Source: an uncultured Porphyromonadaceae bacterium
Lineage (GTDB): Bacteria > Bacteroidota > Bacteroidia > Bacteroidales > Muribaculaceae
Assembly: GCA_905193995.1 (NCBI GenBank)
Contig: CAJJQT010000080.1
Location: 1-8,018, forward strand
Reading direction: 5' to 3'
DNA: 8,018 nucleotides
Shown piece by piece: positions 1 through 6,119 of this stretch. The notes below the pieces were generated by a model. That model was not told where the DNA came from. It ran no database searches and saw only the letters and a list, made by a program, of their open reading frames with translations. The first letter of the stretch is position 1, and each line of letters starts with the position of its first letter. Both the position numbers and the translations under genes were made by a program.

Positions 1-483
1 TCAAGCTACACTATGGTCGGGAATGTAGCCAATGACATAGCCGAAATGTTCGAGCCCGACCTGATAATAGTCAGTCTTGGCACCAACGAGGCTTTCGGCA
101 AAATCTCAGACAGTGAATTCCGCCGCACGGTCGACGATTTTGTGAAGGAGTTAAAAATGGCTAATCCCGAGGCAAAACTGCTGCTTGTCACGCCGCAGGA
201 ATGTCACCGCAAGACTACGGTGCGGCGCCGGCGCCGGCGCAAAGCGCGCACCTCATTTCAGGTCAACGCCAACGTAAAGCGTATGCGCGACATCATCGTG
301 GCTTATGGCCGCGACAATTCGATTCCGGTATACGACTGGTACGAAGTGGCCGGGGGGACCGGTTCGTCGCACAAATGGATCTCCGACCGCAACATCAACA
401 CCGACCATATCCACCTGACAATGTCGGGCTACAGACTCCAGGGCAACCTCTTCACCGACGCTCTGCTTGAGCAACTCAGATAA
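1..483 (+). CDS. SGNH/GDSL-family hydrolase or acetyl-transfer partner, 3' part
   Basis: This is the C-terminal 160 residues of a gene whose reading frame is open to the left edge, so the true start lies outside the window; the first in-window ATG at 13 is not a credible start. SGNH block III is visible as SLGTNE (residues 25-30 from the edge), and block V as DHIH (135-138), supplying the catalytic Asp-x-x-His. The Ser and Gly blocks must lie upstream. In this superfamily the enzymes hydrolyse or transfer acyl esters, commonly on exported polysaccharide. The gene ends in tandem stops (TAATAA), 33 bases before an AlgI-type MBOAT gene on the same strand, a common pairing for polymer O-acetylation, so a periplasmic acetyl-handling role is inferred. 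An odd feature is six consecutive Arg then Lys (residues 75-81) in a loop between the two blocks. The family call is strong; the substrate is unknown. Confidence 0.85.
   Translation, partial: SSYTMVGNVANDIAEMFEPDLIIVSLGTNEAFGKISDSEFRRTVDDFVKELKMANPEAKLLLVTPQECHRKTTVRRRRRRKARTSFQVNANVKRMRDIIVAYGRDNSIPVYDWYEVAGGTGSSHKWISDRNINTDHIHLTMSGYRLQGNLFTDALLEQLR
223..240 (+). repeat. Triplicated CGGCGC hexamer encoding six arginines
   Basis: Three perfect tandem copies of CGGCGC encode alternating CGG and CGC arginine codons inside the SGNH hydrolase gene. The tract is also self-complementary and GC-only. Being in units of six bases, copy-number change would keep the frame and add or remove two arginines. 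Confidence 0.8.
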
Positions 484-516
484 TAAATCCTCTTCTCTCA
501 GATCACTAAGATCAAA

Positions 517-2010
517 ATGTCAGATTTAATTAACAACTTTGACTTCAGCGCCATCACCAAGGTGCTGGCCTATGACCCCGCGTCACCACTGCTGTTCAAC
601 ACGGGCTTGTTTCTGTTGCTCTTCGTGGCTTTCATGGGCGTCTACGAACTGCTGCGCAACCATCCGACAGCCAAAATGCTTGCCACGATGGCATTCTCGC
701 TGTTCTTTTACTACAAGTCGAGCGCCGAATGCTGCTTCATTCTCCTCGGAATCTGTCTTAGCGACTATCTGCTGGGCAATCTGCTGGGCTGGCTCAGCAA
801 ACCGCTTCTGCGCAAGGGCATAGTACTGCTCAATGTAGTGATGAATCTCGGGATGCTGATATATTTCAAGTATTTCAACCTTCTTGCATCTACCTGGGCC
901 GGAATGTGGGGACTCGACTTCGACATACTCGACATCGTGCTGCCGGCCGGCATCTCGTTCATAACATTCCGCTCGATCAGTTACATTGTCGACGTCTACC
1001 GCCGACAAATGGAACCGGAGCGCAATCTGCTTCACTATACATTCGCGCTGACATTTTTCCCTCCGCTTCTCGCCGGTCCTGTTGTAAGGGCCAAGGATCT
1101 GCTCCCGCAGGTGAAGGAAAATCCCGTTGCCACTCAGGCTATGATCAGCGAGGGGCTGTTTCTGATCATGATCGGACTGATCAAGAAAGTTATTATCGCC
1201 GACTATCTGAGCGGCAATTTCGTCAATCGCGTCTTCGAAAACCCGACGCTGTACAGCGGATTAGAGAACCTCATAGGGTGTGTCGGGTTCACCATCCAGA
1301 TTTACTGCGATTTTTCGGGCTACAGCGACATGGCCATCGGCATAGCCCTGCTGATGGGATACCGATTCAAGCAGAACTTCAACGCACCGTTCAAGTCGCA
1401 GAACCCGTCGGAATTCTGGCGCCGCTGGCACATCTCCCTGTCGACATGGCTTCGCGATTATCTTTACATACCGCTCGGCGGCAACCGCCGAGGTAAAACG
1501 CGTACATATCTCAACAATTTCATAACAATGGTGCTCGGCGGCATCTGGCACGGCGCCGGATGGATGTATCTGATGTGGGGTGCGTACCAGGGAGGTCTGC
1601 TTGCGGCGCATAAGGCCATAAAGTCGACCTGGCGAACACCTGAATGGCTGAAAGACACATTGCCGGCAAAGGCATTCAACGTGTCGGTGACATTCATCCT
1701 CACAGTTATCGGCTTCACGATCTTCCGCGCGAGCTCACCGCAGACACTCGCCGAAATAGGCGGCCAGATATTCGGTGATTTCCATGCCGCCGTGGCGCCT
1801 CAGTTTGTCCAGGCATACATGATGATCGTTCTGGCGATGTTCGCCGGTCTGGTCATGCATTTCGCGCCGACCCGCTGGACCGGTTCGTTCGCCCGCACAT
1901 ATACGGCCATGCCGCTTGCAGCGCAGGGTCTTCTCCTCGCAGCAGTGATCTTTTTTGTCATTCAGGCTCGCTCAAGCGACCTTGTACCGTTCATCTATCT
2001 GCAATATTAG
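517..2010 (+). CDS. MBOAT-family O-acyltransferase (AlgI/DltB-like)
   Basis: This is a 497-residue polytopic inner-membrane protein of the MBOAT family, the length expected for AlgI-type acyltransferases. These enzymes move an acyl group, usually acetyl, across the membrane for transfer onto an exported polysaccharide. Visible family blocks are LPAGISFITFRS (142-153), FPPLLAGPVVR (181-191), YCDFSGYSDMAIG (263-275), FWRRWHISLSTWLRDYLYIP (300-319) and GGIWHGAGW (341-349). His345 in the WHGA block matches the conserved catalytic His of MBOATs, and His305 is the second conserved His. Hydrophobic segments run through the whole chain, including a C-terminal one near 465-482. The ATG at 517 follows an A-rich leader (AAGATCAAA) with no Shine-Dalgarno site, as is normal in Bacteroidetes. 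It lies 33 bases after the SGNH gene and is probably in the same operon. The polymer substrate cannot be told from sequence. Confidence 0.95.
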   Translation: MSDLINNFDFSAITKVLAYDPASPLLFNTGLFLLLFVAFMGVYELLRNHPTAKMLATMAFSLFFYYKSSAECCFILLGICLSDYLLGNLLGWLSKPLLRKGIVLLNVVMNLGMLIYFKYFNLLASTWAGMWGLDFDILDIVLPAGISFITFRSISYIVDVYRRQMEPERNLLHYTFALTFFPPLLAGPVVRAKDLLPQVKENPVATQAMISEGLFLIMIGLIKKVIIADYLSGNFVNRVFENPTLYSGLENLIGCVGFTIQIYCDFSGYSDMAIGIALLMGYRFKQNFNAPFKSQNPSEFWRRWHISLSTWLRDYLYIPLGGNRRGKTRTYLNNFITMVLGGIWHGAGWMYLMWGAYQGGLLAAHKAIKSTWRTPEWLKDTLPAKAFNVSVTFILTVIGFTIFRASSPQTLAEIGGQIFGDFHAAVAPQFVQAYMMIVLAMFAGLVMHFAPTRWTGSFARTYTAMPLAAQGLLLAAVIFFVIQARSSDLVPFIYLQY

Positions 2011-2039
2011 GATTATCAATGGAATAAATAGAGCATCTC

Positions 2040-2070
2040 AAGTGTATGTTTAATAACATATTCACTTTTT
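2040..2070 (+). terminator. AT-rich intrinsic terminator after the MBOAT gene
   Basis: Thirty bases after the MBOAT stop, AAGTG-TATGTT (2040-2050) pairs with AACATA-TT-CACTT (2055-2067) around a TAAT loop, leaving a two-base bulge. The right arm runs straight into a T tract ending at 2070. The stem is weak because it is AT-rich, but its position and the T run fit a Rho-independent terminator for the SGNH-MBOAT transcript. Confidence 0.5.
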
Positions 2071-2080
2071 AACTACTAAA

Positions 2081-2112
2081 GTTGTTTATTTGAAAATTAT
2101 GTTCTAATTTTA
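2081..2112 (+). promoter_or_regulatory. Candidate Bacteroidetes-type promoter for the small HTH gene
   Basis: GTTG at 2081-2084 is followed after 20 bases by TAATTTTA at 2105-2112. The Bacteroidetes housekeeping consensus is TTTG about 19-21 bases before TAnnTTTG, so the -7 element matches at all but its last base and the -33 element is a partial match. Transcription would start near 2118, about 37 bases before the ATG at 2155, and after the terminator-like hairpin at 2040-2070. In an AT-rich spacer such matches arise by chance, so confidence is modest. Confidence 0.4.
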
Positions 2113-2154
2113 TCCCCCGTAAAACCCAACATAAACCCTTAAACCGCTACAATT

Positions 2155-2412
2155 ATGTCAAAGACAATCACCTTCAACGAGCTCCGTCGGCTCAAGGACA
2201 GTCTGCCCGACGGATCGATGCATAGAATTGCCGATAAACTCAATACAACAGTCCAGACGGTACGCAACTATTTCGGCGGCAGCAACTACGACTGCGGCAA
2301 AAACATCGGTGTACACATCGAACCGGGCCCTGACGGCGGCATCGTAGTTCTCGACGACACTACGATCTACGACATGGCCGTTGAGATCCTGAAGGAGCAG
2401 GAGGCTCAATAA
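2155..2412 (+). CDS. Small HTH-like putative DNA-binding protein
   Basis: This is a complete 85-residue protein. Residues 5-41 look helical and read as a helix-turn-helix: a first helix NELRRLKDSLP (8-18), then SMHRIADKLN (21-30), a turn TT (31-32), and a likely recognition helix VQTVRNYFGG (33-42). The remainder, GVHIEPGPDGGIVVLDDTTI (52-71), looks like a short beta hairpin, followed by a C-terminal helix (72-82). I recall similar short proteins being conserved in Bacteroidales and annotated only as putative DNA-binding proteins; that memory is not verified here. There is no signal peptide or membrane segment, so it should be cytoplasmic. It stands alone between a terminator-like hairpin upstream and one overlapping its stop codon, so it is probably monocistronic. 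A role as a small transcription or nucleoid factor is inference. Confidence 0.8.
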   Translation: MSKTITFNELRRLKDSLPDGSMHRIADKLNTTVQTVRNYFGGSNYDCGKNIGVHIEPGPDGGIVVLDDTTIYDMAVEILKEQEAQ

Positions 2413-2421
2413 CAAGCCTCC
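2400..2421 (+). terminator. GC-rich hairpin spanning the stop codon of the HTH gene
   Basis: GGAGGCT (2400-2406) and AGCCTCC (2415-2421) are perfect 7-bp complements around the eight-base loop CAATAACA, which contains the TAA stop (2410-2412). The right arm is followed by ATATTTGT, a short and interrupted U run. It is a plausible intrinsic terminator for the small HTH gene. It would fold only once ribosomes clear the stop codon. Confidence 0.5.
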
Positions 2422-2445
2422 ATATTTGTACGTCTCCAAGACATA

Positions 2446-2493
2446 GCAAATGCGCTGTGACGGTATATTAATACCGCTGAACAGTGCATTTGC
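2446..2493 (+). promoter_or_regulatory. Long imperfect stem-loop upstream of the USP gene
   Basis: GCAAATGCGCTGT (2446-2458) pairs with ACAGTGCATTTGC (2481-2493); the sole mismatch (G2454/T2485) becomes a G-U pair in plus-strand RNA, and A2445-T2494 extends the stem. Inside, after a small 2x4 internal loop, CGGTAT (2461-2466) pairs perfectly with ATACCG (2471-2476) around ATTA. The total is about 20 base pairs. No T tract follows, so this is not an ordinary terminator. It sits 29 bases before the ATG of the USP gene and may be a 5' UTR structure, an RNA processing or stability element, or a palindromic repeat. The function is unknown; the structure itself is clear. Confidence 0.65.
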
Positions 2494-2522
2494 TTCATAA
2501 TATACAATTTAACTGCCGATAT

Positions 2523-3632
2523 ATGAGACTGATCACCGTAGCTATTCACACTTACGACCATGCTTTGGCCGTGAAATCGCTTCTCGAAGCCGAAGGTATC
2601 AACGTCGTACTGCAGAACGTAAATCTCGAGCAGCCCGAGGTGTCGTCGGGTGTCCGCCTGCGCATAGCCGAGGACGATCTGCCGCTGGCGCTCCGCATCA
2701 TCGAGAATCCCGAACTGTTCAGCAACGGCCATGCCGTCGCCAAGGACGAATCACACAACATAATCGTGCCGGTCGACTTCAGCGACTATTCATATCTGGC
2801 AGCATGTATAGCCGTCCGCATCGCGGCTGCACATAAAGTCGACATCACATTCTTCCACGCGTACATCGACCCGCACGTCAGCTCAAACGTACAGTTGAGC
2901 GACAATCTCACATACGAAATCGCATCGGCCGATGCAGTTGAGCAACTTATAAGCGACGCCAGGGAGGAAATGGGGCGGTTCCAGCGCAGGATCCGCGAAG
3001 AGATGAAATCGGGAAGTCTTCCCGTGGTAAAATTCAACCACGTCATCGCCGAAGGCGTACCTGAGGATGCCATAATAGCCTACGCCAAAGACAAACCGCC
3101 GTTTCTGGTCGTAATGGGGACCCGAAGCGCCTCGACCAAAGAAAAGGACATGATCGGCAGCGTAACAGCCGAAGTGCTCGACGAAAGCCGTTTTTCAGTG
3201 CTGACTATTCCCGAAAACATCAACCTCGATTTCAACTCGTCGCCGCGCAACATATTATTCTTCAGCAATCTCGACCAGGAAGACATTCTCGCCATGGACA
3301 CCCTCTACAGATATTTCTCATATGCCCGCTCGCGGGTGACGATCGTCCACATTCCCACACGCCACCGCTTCACCGACAAGGGTGCCGGGCCGGCCGCATT
3401 GGCTCTTAGCGAGTACTGCAGTAAGAAATTCGAGCACTATACCTTCGAAAACATACCGATTTCTCCCAAAAACGCGATCAACGAACTTGAGAAACTGCAG
3501 AAGGACCGCGACTTCGACCTCATAGTCGTACCCAACCGACGCAAGAATGTCCTCACACGAATGTTTAACCCGGGAATCGCACACCGTCTTCTGTTCCACG
3601 CCGACATCCCGATGCTTGTAATACCCGTCTGA
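2523..3632 (+). CDS. DUF2007 domain fused to tandem universal stress (UspA) domains
   Basis: This is a 369-residue soluble protein. Residues 1-65 resemble DUF2007, a small putative signal-transducing domain, with the typical AVKSLLEAEGI segment (16-26) and the RLRIAEDDLPLALRIIE strand-helix (45-61). Residues 78-230 form a UspA-type domain: IIVPVDFS (80-87) carries the usual strand-1 Asp85, and VVMGTRS...IGSV (196-214) resembles the nucleotide-binding loop, but Ser202 replaces the second Gly of the usual G-x2-G. Residues 242-369 are a second UspA fold starting RNILFF and ending MLVIPV; its matching loop (VVPNRRKN, 335-342) lacks the glycines, so it is probably non-binding. I chose the ATG at 2523 because DUF2007 homology begins there; an in-frame GTG at 2484 lies inside a stem-loop. 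Its TGA shares one base with the next gene's ATG, indicating translational coupling to the FNT channel. A regulatory role on that channel is inference. Confidence 0.88.
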   Translation: MRLITVAIHTYDHALAVKSLLEAEGINVVLQNVNLEQPEVSSGVRLRIAEDDLPLALRIIENPELFSNGHAVAKDESHNIIVPVDFSDYSYLAACIAVRIAAAHKVDITFFHAYIDPHVSSNVQLSDNLTYEIASADAVEQLISDAREEMGRFQRRIREEMKSGSLPVVKFNHVIAEGVPEDAIIAYAKDKPPFLVVMGTRSASTKEKDMIGSVTAEVLDESRFSVLTIPENINLDFNSSPRNILFFSNLDQEDILAMDTLYRYFSYARSRVTIVHIPTRHRFTDKGAGPAALALSEYCSKKFEHYTFENIPISPKNAINELEKLQKDRDFDLIVVPNRRKNVLTRMFNPGIAHRLLFHADIPMLVIPV

Positions 3633-4399
3633 TGCAGTACGAAGCTGTAGAACGGGCCCTGAAAGCGTCCGTAGCGAAAACATCACGTTCGGCCACACGC
3701 ACCATGGTACTGTCGGTCATGGCCGGTGCATTCATAGCCCTCGGGGGCTGCCTGTCGCTCTATCTCGGCTCGGGCGTTCCCGGAGTCTCGGCGGCAAATC
3801 CGGCTATCGGCAAGTTGCTGTCGGCTCTGTCGTTCCCGGTCGGGCTCTTCCTGATCGTAATGTTCGGCGGTGAGCTTTTCACAGGCAACAATGCCGTCTT
3901 GATTCCCGGTGTGGCGCACGGCAACGTAAGTCCGTCGCGTATGGTAACGAACTGGGCCTTGGTCTGGACAGGCAATTTCATCGGCGCACTGCTTTTCACC
4001 TATCTGCTTGTAATTCAAGCGGGTCTCGTCGATTCCGCACCCTATTCGACGGCTATACGGAATATCGCCGTCGCGAAAGCCAGCCTTCCGCTGCATCAGA
4101 TATTTCTGCGCGGAGTAGGGGCCAACTGGTGCGTTTGTCTGGCTGTGTGGCTCACACTCGGCCTGAGTACATTCGGCCAGAAAACTTTGGCCATCTGGAT
4201 TCCGATCGCTGCTTTCGTCGCCCTTGGATTCGAGCATTGCATTGCCAATATGTTCTTCATCCCCTGCGGAATGTGGGCCGGAGCCGACATTACCGTCTGG
4301 CAGCTGTTGCGCAATCTGGCCATGTCGACATTCGGCAACATCGTTGGCGGCGCATTATTGGTCGGAATGCTGTACACAAAACTCTACAGGCGCCGCTGA
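3632..4399 (+). CDS. Formate/nitrite transporter family (FNT) channel
   Basis: This is a 255-residue inner-membrane channel of the FNT family, which passes small monovalent anions (formate, nitrite or hydrosulfide), usually as pentamers. Both family signatures are present: MFGGELFTGN (77-86) and GVGANWCVCLA (161-171), the latter with Cys167 where a larger hydrophobic residue is usual. The conserved central pore His is His202 in GFEHCIANMF (199-208). Six hydrophobic spans are visible at roughly 25-46, 62-80, 105-130, 158-180, 186-209 and 228-247, after a short amphipathic N-terminal helix. The start at 3632 gives that helix and overlaps the upstream TGA by one base; a later ATG at 3704 would lose the helix. 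No pfl, nitrite-reductase or sulfite-reductase gene lies nearby, so the ion cannot be assigned. It shares an operon with the USP-domain gene and ends directly against the convergent DUF389 gene. Confidence 0.93.
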   Translation: MQYEAVERALKASVAKTSRSATRTMVLSVMAGAFIALGGCLSLYLGSGVPGVSAANPAIGKLLSALSFPVGLFLIVMFGGELFTGNNAVLIPGVAHGNVSPSRMVTNWALVWTGNFIGALLFTYLLVIQAGLVDSAPYSTAIRNIAVAKASLPLHQIFLRGVGANWCVCLAVWLTLGLSTFGQKTLAIWIPIAAFVALGFEHCIANMFFIPCGMWAGADITVWQLLRNLAMSTFGNIVGGALLVGMLYTKLYRRR

Positions 4400-4415
4400 T
4401 CACTTCACGGCGCTT
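4388..4415. terminator. Hairpin enclosing two abutting convergent stop codons, possible bidirectional terminator
   Basis: GCGCCG (4390-4395) and CGGCGC (4408-4413) are perfect complements around a 12-base loop. On plus-strand RNA the stem extends by G4389-U4414 and A4388-U4415 and is followed by a short UUU, giving a passable terminator for the FNT gene. On minus-strand RNA the same GC stem forms for the DUF389 transcript but lacks a U run. The loop contains TGATCA (4397-4402), in which both genes' stop codons sit back to back. Termination is inference; the inverted repeat is seen directly. Confidence 0.5.
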
Positions 4416-5779
4416 TCAACTGTCTTGCGGTGCGCGATTTCCACAATCTCGATGTCGTGCAGACGCAGACGTGCGGCCAGGTAGCGTGCAAGCTCCTCCT
4501 TGCGCGCGGCCGATACATTTTCGGTAAAGCTGACCAAAGCCACGTTGAGCGTGTCGAGTTTTTGGTCGGCCGCCTGCGCAAAGATATTTCTTGAGACAGC
4601 CACAGCACTGACCTGGGGGAAAATTACCTTCAGTTCGGGGATCAGGCTGCCTGCGATGGAATCTGTCGTACGGATATTATCGATGACCTGGTGCAGCGAG
4701 TCTATCGTAGCCTGCTTGCTTACAATTGCCGCCTGACTAAGTTCGTAGATATCCTTTACCGAGCCGGTCTGCGCCTGCGACGAAAGTGCCGCACTGCCTT
4801 GAATGATGTTGAGCTTGGCACCCTGGAGCCCGTAATAGGGCAACTGCGACGAAAGCGCAAGATTAAGCGAATCCTCAGGCAGCGGCGTCCCGATCAGAGT
4901 AATACTGATTGTTTTGTTCTTGCGCGACCATTTTGCGTCGCTTGCAAGTACGTGCGTCGACTCGAAGCGGCATGCATTCTCCACAAAACGCTGCGCATTG
5001 ATCTCGAATCGTGACTGGCACAGCATCATGTAGGTCAGATATATGCTCGGAAGCAGGCAGAGTATCGAAATAATATATACAAGCCGGCGCACCTTTTTGG
5101 CTCTCTCCGGATTGATCGCCGCCGCAGGTTTGAACTTCATCATCTTTACGCCTATAAATGTCGCGAGGCAGATGAAAATCGAATTGATCAGAAACAGATA
5201 CAGCGCGCCGAAGAAATAGTGCATCTGAAATGTGGCCAGACCGTAGCCGACCGTGCAAAGCGGCGGCATCAGAGCCGTTGCGATCGCCACACCCGGTATC
5301 ACATTGCCTTTCGAACGCGAACCGATAGCCACTATGCCTGCGCCTCCGCCGAAGAAGCCGATCAGTACATCGTAGATTGTAGGCTGCGTGCGCGCCAGCA
5401 GTTCGCTGTGGCCTTCGCTTACGGGAGATATGAGGAAGTAAATGGTCGAGGCAACCACTGAAAAAGCCGCTGCCATCAGCAGGTTGCGCAACGACTTCTT
5501 GAGAAGTTCGAAATCCTGTATTCCTACACCTAAGCCGATGCCGATGATCGGCCCCATGAGCGGAGAGATCAACATCGCACCGATAATCACTGCAGTCGAA
5601 TTCGTGTTAAGGCCCAGCGAAGCGATCAGAATCGCGAGGATCAGAATCAGCATGTTCGTGCCTCTGAACGAGACACCTTCACGGATCGACTGCTCGGCTT
5701 CCTGCTGCGAGACCAGATAAGGCGTCAAGTTGAAATAAGCATAAAGAACGTTGTAGGCCTTTACCAGAAAGTTTTTCAT
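4400..5779 (-). CDS. DUF389 (TIGR00341-like) integral membrane protein with periplasmic C-terminal domain
   Basis: This is a complete 459-residue protein. Residues about 42-212 match the DUF389 membrane domain: LGLNTNSTAVIIGAMLISPL (55-74), MGPIIGIGLGVG (75-86), FFGGGAGIVAIGSR (142-155) and IPGVAIATALMPPLCTVGYG (161-180). Six hydrophobic spans fall in that block and a seventh at 231-252. After it comes a soluble region of about 200 residues, probably extracytoplasmic, with a likely coiled coil at 340-372 and a mixed alpha/beta end. Cys254 and Cys270 flank the start of that region and could pair. The biochemical function of DUF389 proteins is not established, so none is claimed. The start at 5779 fits the family's N-terminal segment (EQSIREGVSFRG, 29-40). 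The gene is monocistronic and divergent from the small membrane protein gene. Its stop TGA abuts the FNT stop with no base between. Confidence 0.9.
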   Translation of the reverse strand: MKNFLVKAYNVLYAYFNLTPYLVSQQEAEQSIREGVSFRGTNMLILILAILIASLGLNTNSTAVIIGAMLISPLMGPIIGIGLGVGIQDFELLKKSLRNLLMAAAFSVVASTIYFLISPVSEGHSELLARTQPTIYDVLIGFFGGGAGIVAIGSRSKGNVIPGVAIATALMPPLCTVGYGLATFQMHYFFGALYLFLINSIFICLATFIGVKMMKFKPAAAINPERAKKVRRLVYIISILCLLPSIYLTYMMLCQSRFEINAQRFVENACRFESTHVLASDAKWSRKNKTISITLIGTPLPEDSLNLALSSQLPYYGLQGAKLNIIQGSAALSSQAQTGSVKDIYELSQAAIVSKQATIDSLHQVIDNIRTTDSIAGSLIPELKVIFPQVSAVAVSRNIFAQAADQKLDTLNVALVSFTENVSAARKEELARYLAARLRLHDIEIVEIAHRKTVESAVK

Positions 5780-5856
5780 TATAATGTGACGATTAAATTC
5801 AACTATAAAGTTCTAACAAATATCCCCGTGATTTGTTTCAATAAAAAAGTATCGAC
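5780..5856. promoter_or_regulatory. Divergent AT-rich spacer with 7-bp inverted repeat
   Basis: This spacer must carry the promoters for both the DUF389 gene (minus) and the small membrane protein gene (plus). AACAAAT (5815-5821) and ATTTGTT (5831-5837) form a perfect inverted repeat with a nine-base spacer, a geometry compatible with an operator. The left arm overlaps GATATTTG read on the minus strand (5824 down to 5817), one base off the Bacteroidetes -7 consensus TAnnTTTG, with a T-rich stretch about 18 bases further upstream. That would place a DUF389 promoter on the repeat. No clear plus-strand promoter was seen. Confidence 0.3.
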
Positions 5857-6117
5857 ATGGAACTATACTCAATCGGCAGCATATTGCTCGACATCAGCAT
5901 CGGACTTTTGGTCATCGGCGCCCTCGTTCGTCTCATTCTGGCAATGAGCTACTTCCGGCGCAATAAATCCACCGGCGGCGGATCGCCGTCAGCGCCCGAC
6001 GACAAACGCACTCTCACCGAGGGCCAGCGCAAGACAATGCGCCGAGCCATTATCCCCATAAGCGTCGCAGGTCTCACCCTCGCCATAGCGTCACTGGTAC
6101 TTCTCTGCCTGTCGTGA
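5857..6117 (+). CDS. Small two-helix membrane protein, function unknown
   Basis: This is a complete 86-residue protein that I do not recognise. Two hydrophobic spans are clear: about 8-31 (ending VRLILAMSYF) and 65-85 (IIPISVAGLTLAIASLVLLC). The linker between them (34-63) is polar, glycine/serine-rich at 40-45 and strongly basic at RRNK (34-37) and RKTMRR (58-63). By the positive-inside rule the linker should face the cytoplasm, with both termini outside. The start at 5857 gives a full first helix; the next ATG at 5944 would remove it. Codon use resembles the neighbouring core genes (many GCC, CTC and ATC), which supports a real gene despite its length. It diverges from the DUF389 gene and its stop lies two bases from the convergent res stop. 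No partner gene suggests a role. Confidence 0.75.
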   Translation: MELYSIGSILLDISIGLLVIGALVRLILAMSYFRRNKSTGGGSPSAPDDKRTLTEGQRKTMRRAIIPISVAGLTLAIASLVLLCLS

Positions 6118-6119
6118 AA

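Noticed and set aside
583..1035. Open frame of about 150 codons antisense to the MBOAT gene
   Set aside because: It is a shadow of a strongly supported coding gene; its product is rich in Glu, Gln, His and Arg and has no recognisable domain.
906..1496. 196-codon plus-strand frame inside the MBOAT gene
   Set aside because: It is an alternative frame of a conserved gene with a low-complexity Arg/His/Ser-rich product and no family features.
2113..2154. AAACCC-like recurrences in the leader of the HTH gene, considered as iterons or a repeat array
   Set aside because: There are only three loose copies of six or seven bases at irregular spacing; this is compatible with chance in an A/C-rich leader.
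2484..2522. In-frame GTG giving a 13-residue longer USP protein
   Set aside because: The GTG lies in the right arm of the 2446-2493 stem-loop, the extra residues do not resemble DUF2007, and the domain begins at the ATG at 2523.
3683..4237. 184-codon frame antisense to the FNT gene
   Set aside because: The opposite strand encodes both FNT signatures and the pore His; the antisense product has no coherent features.
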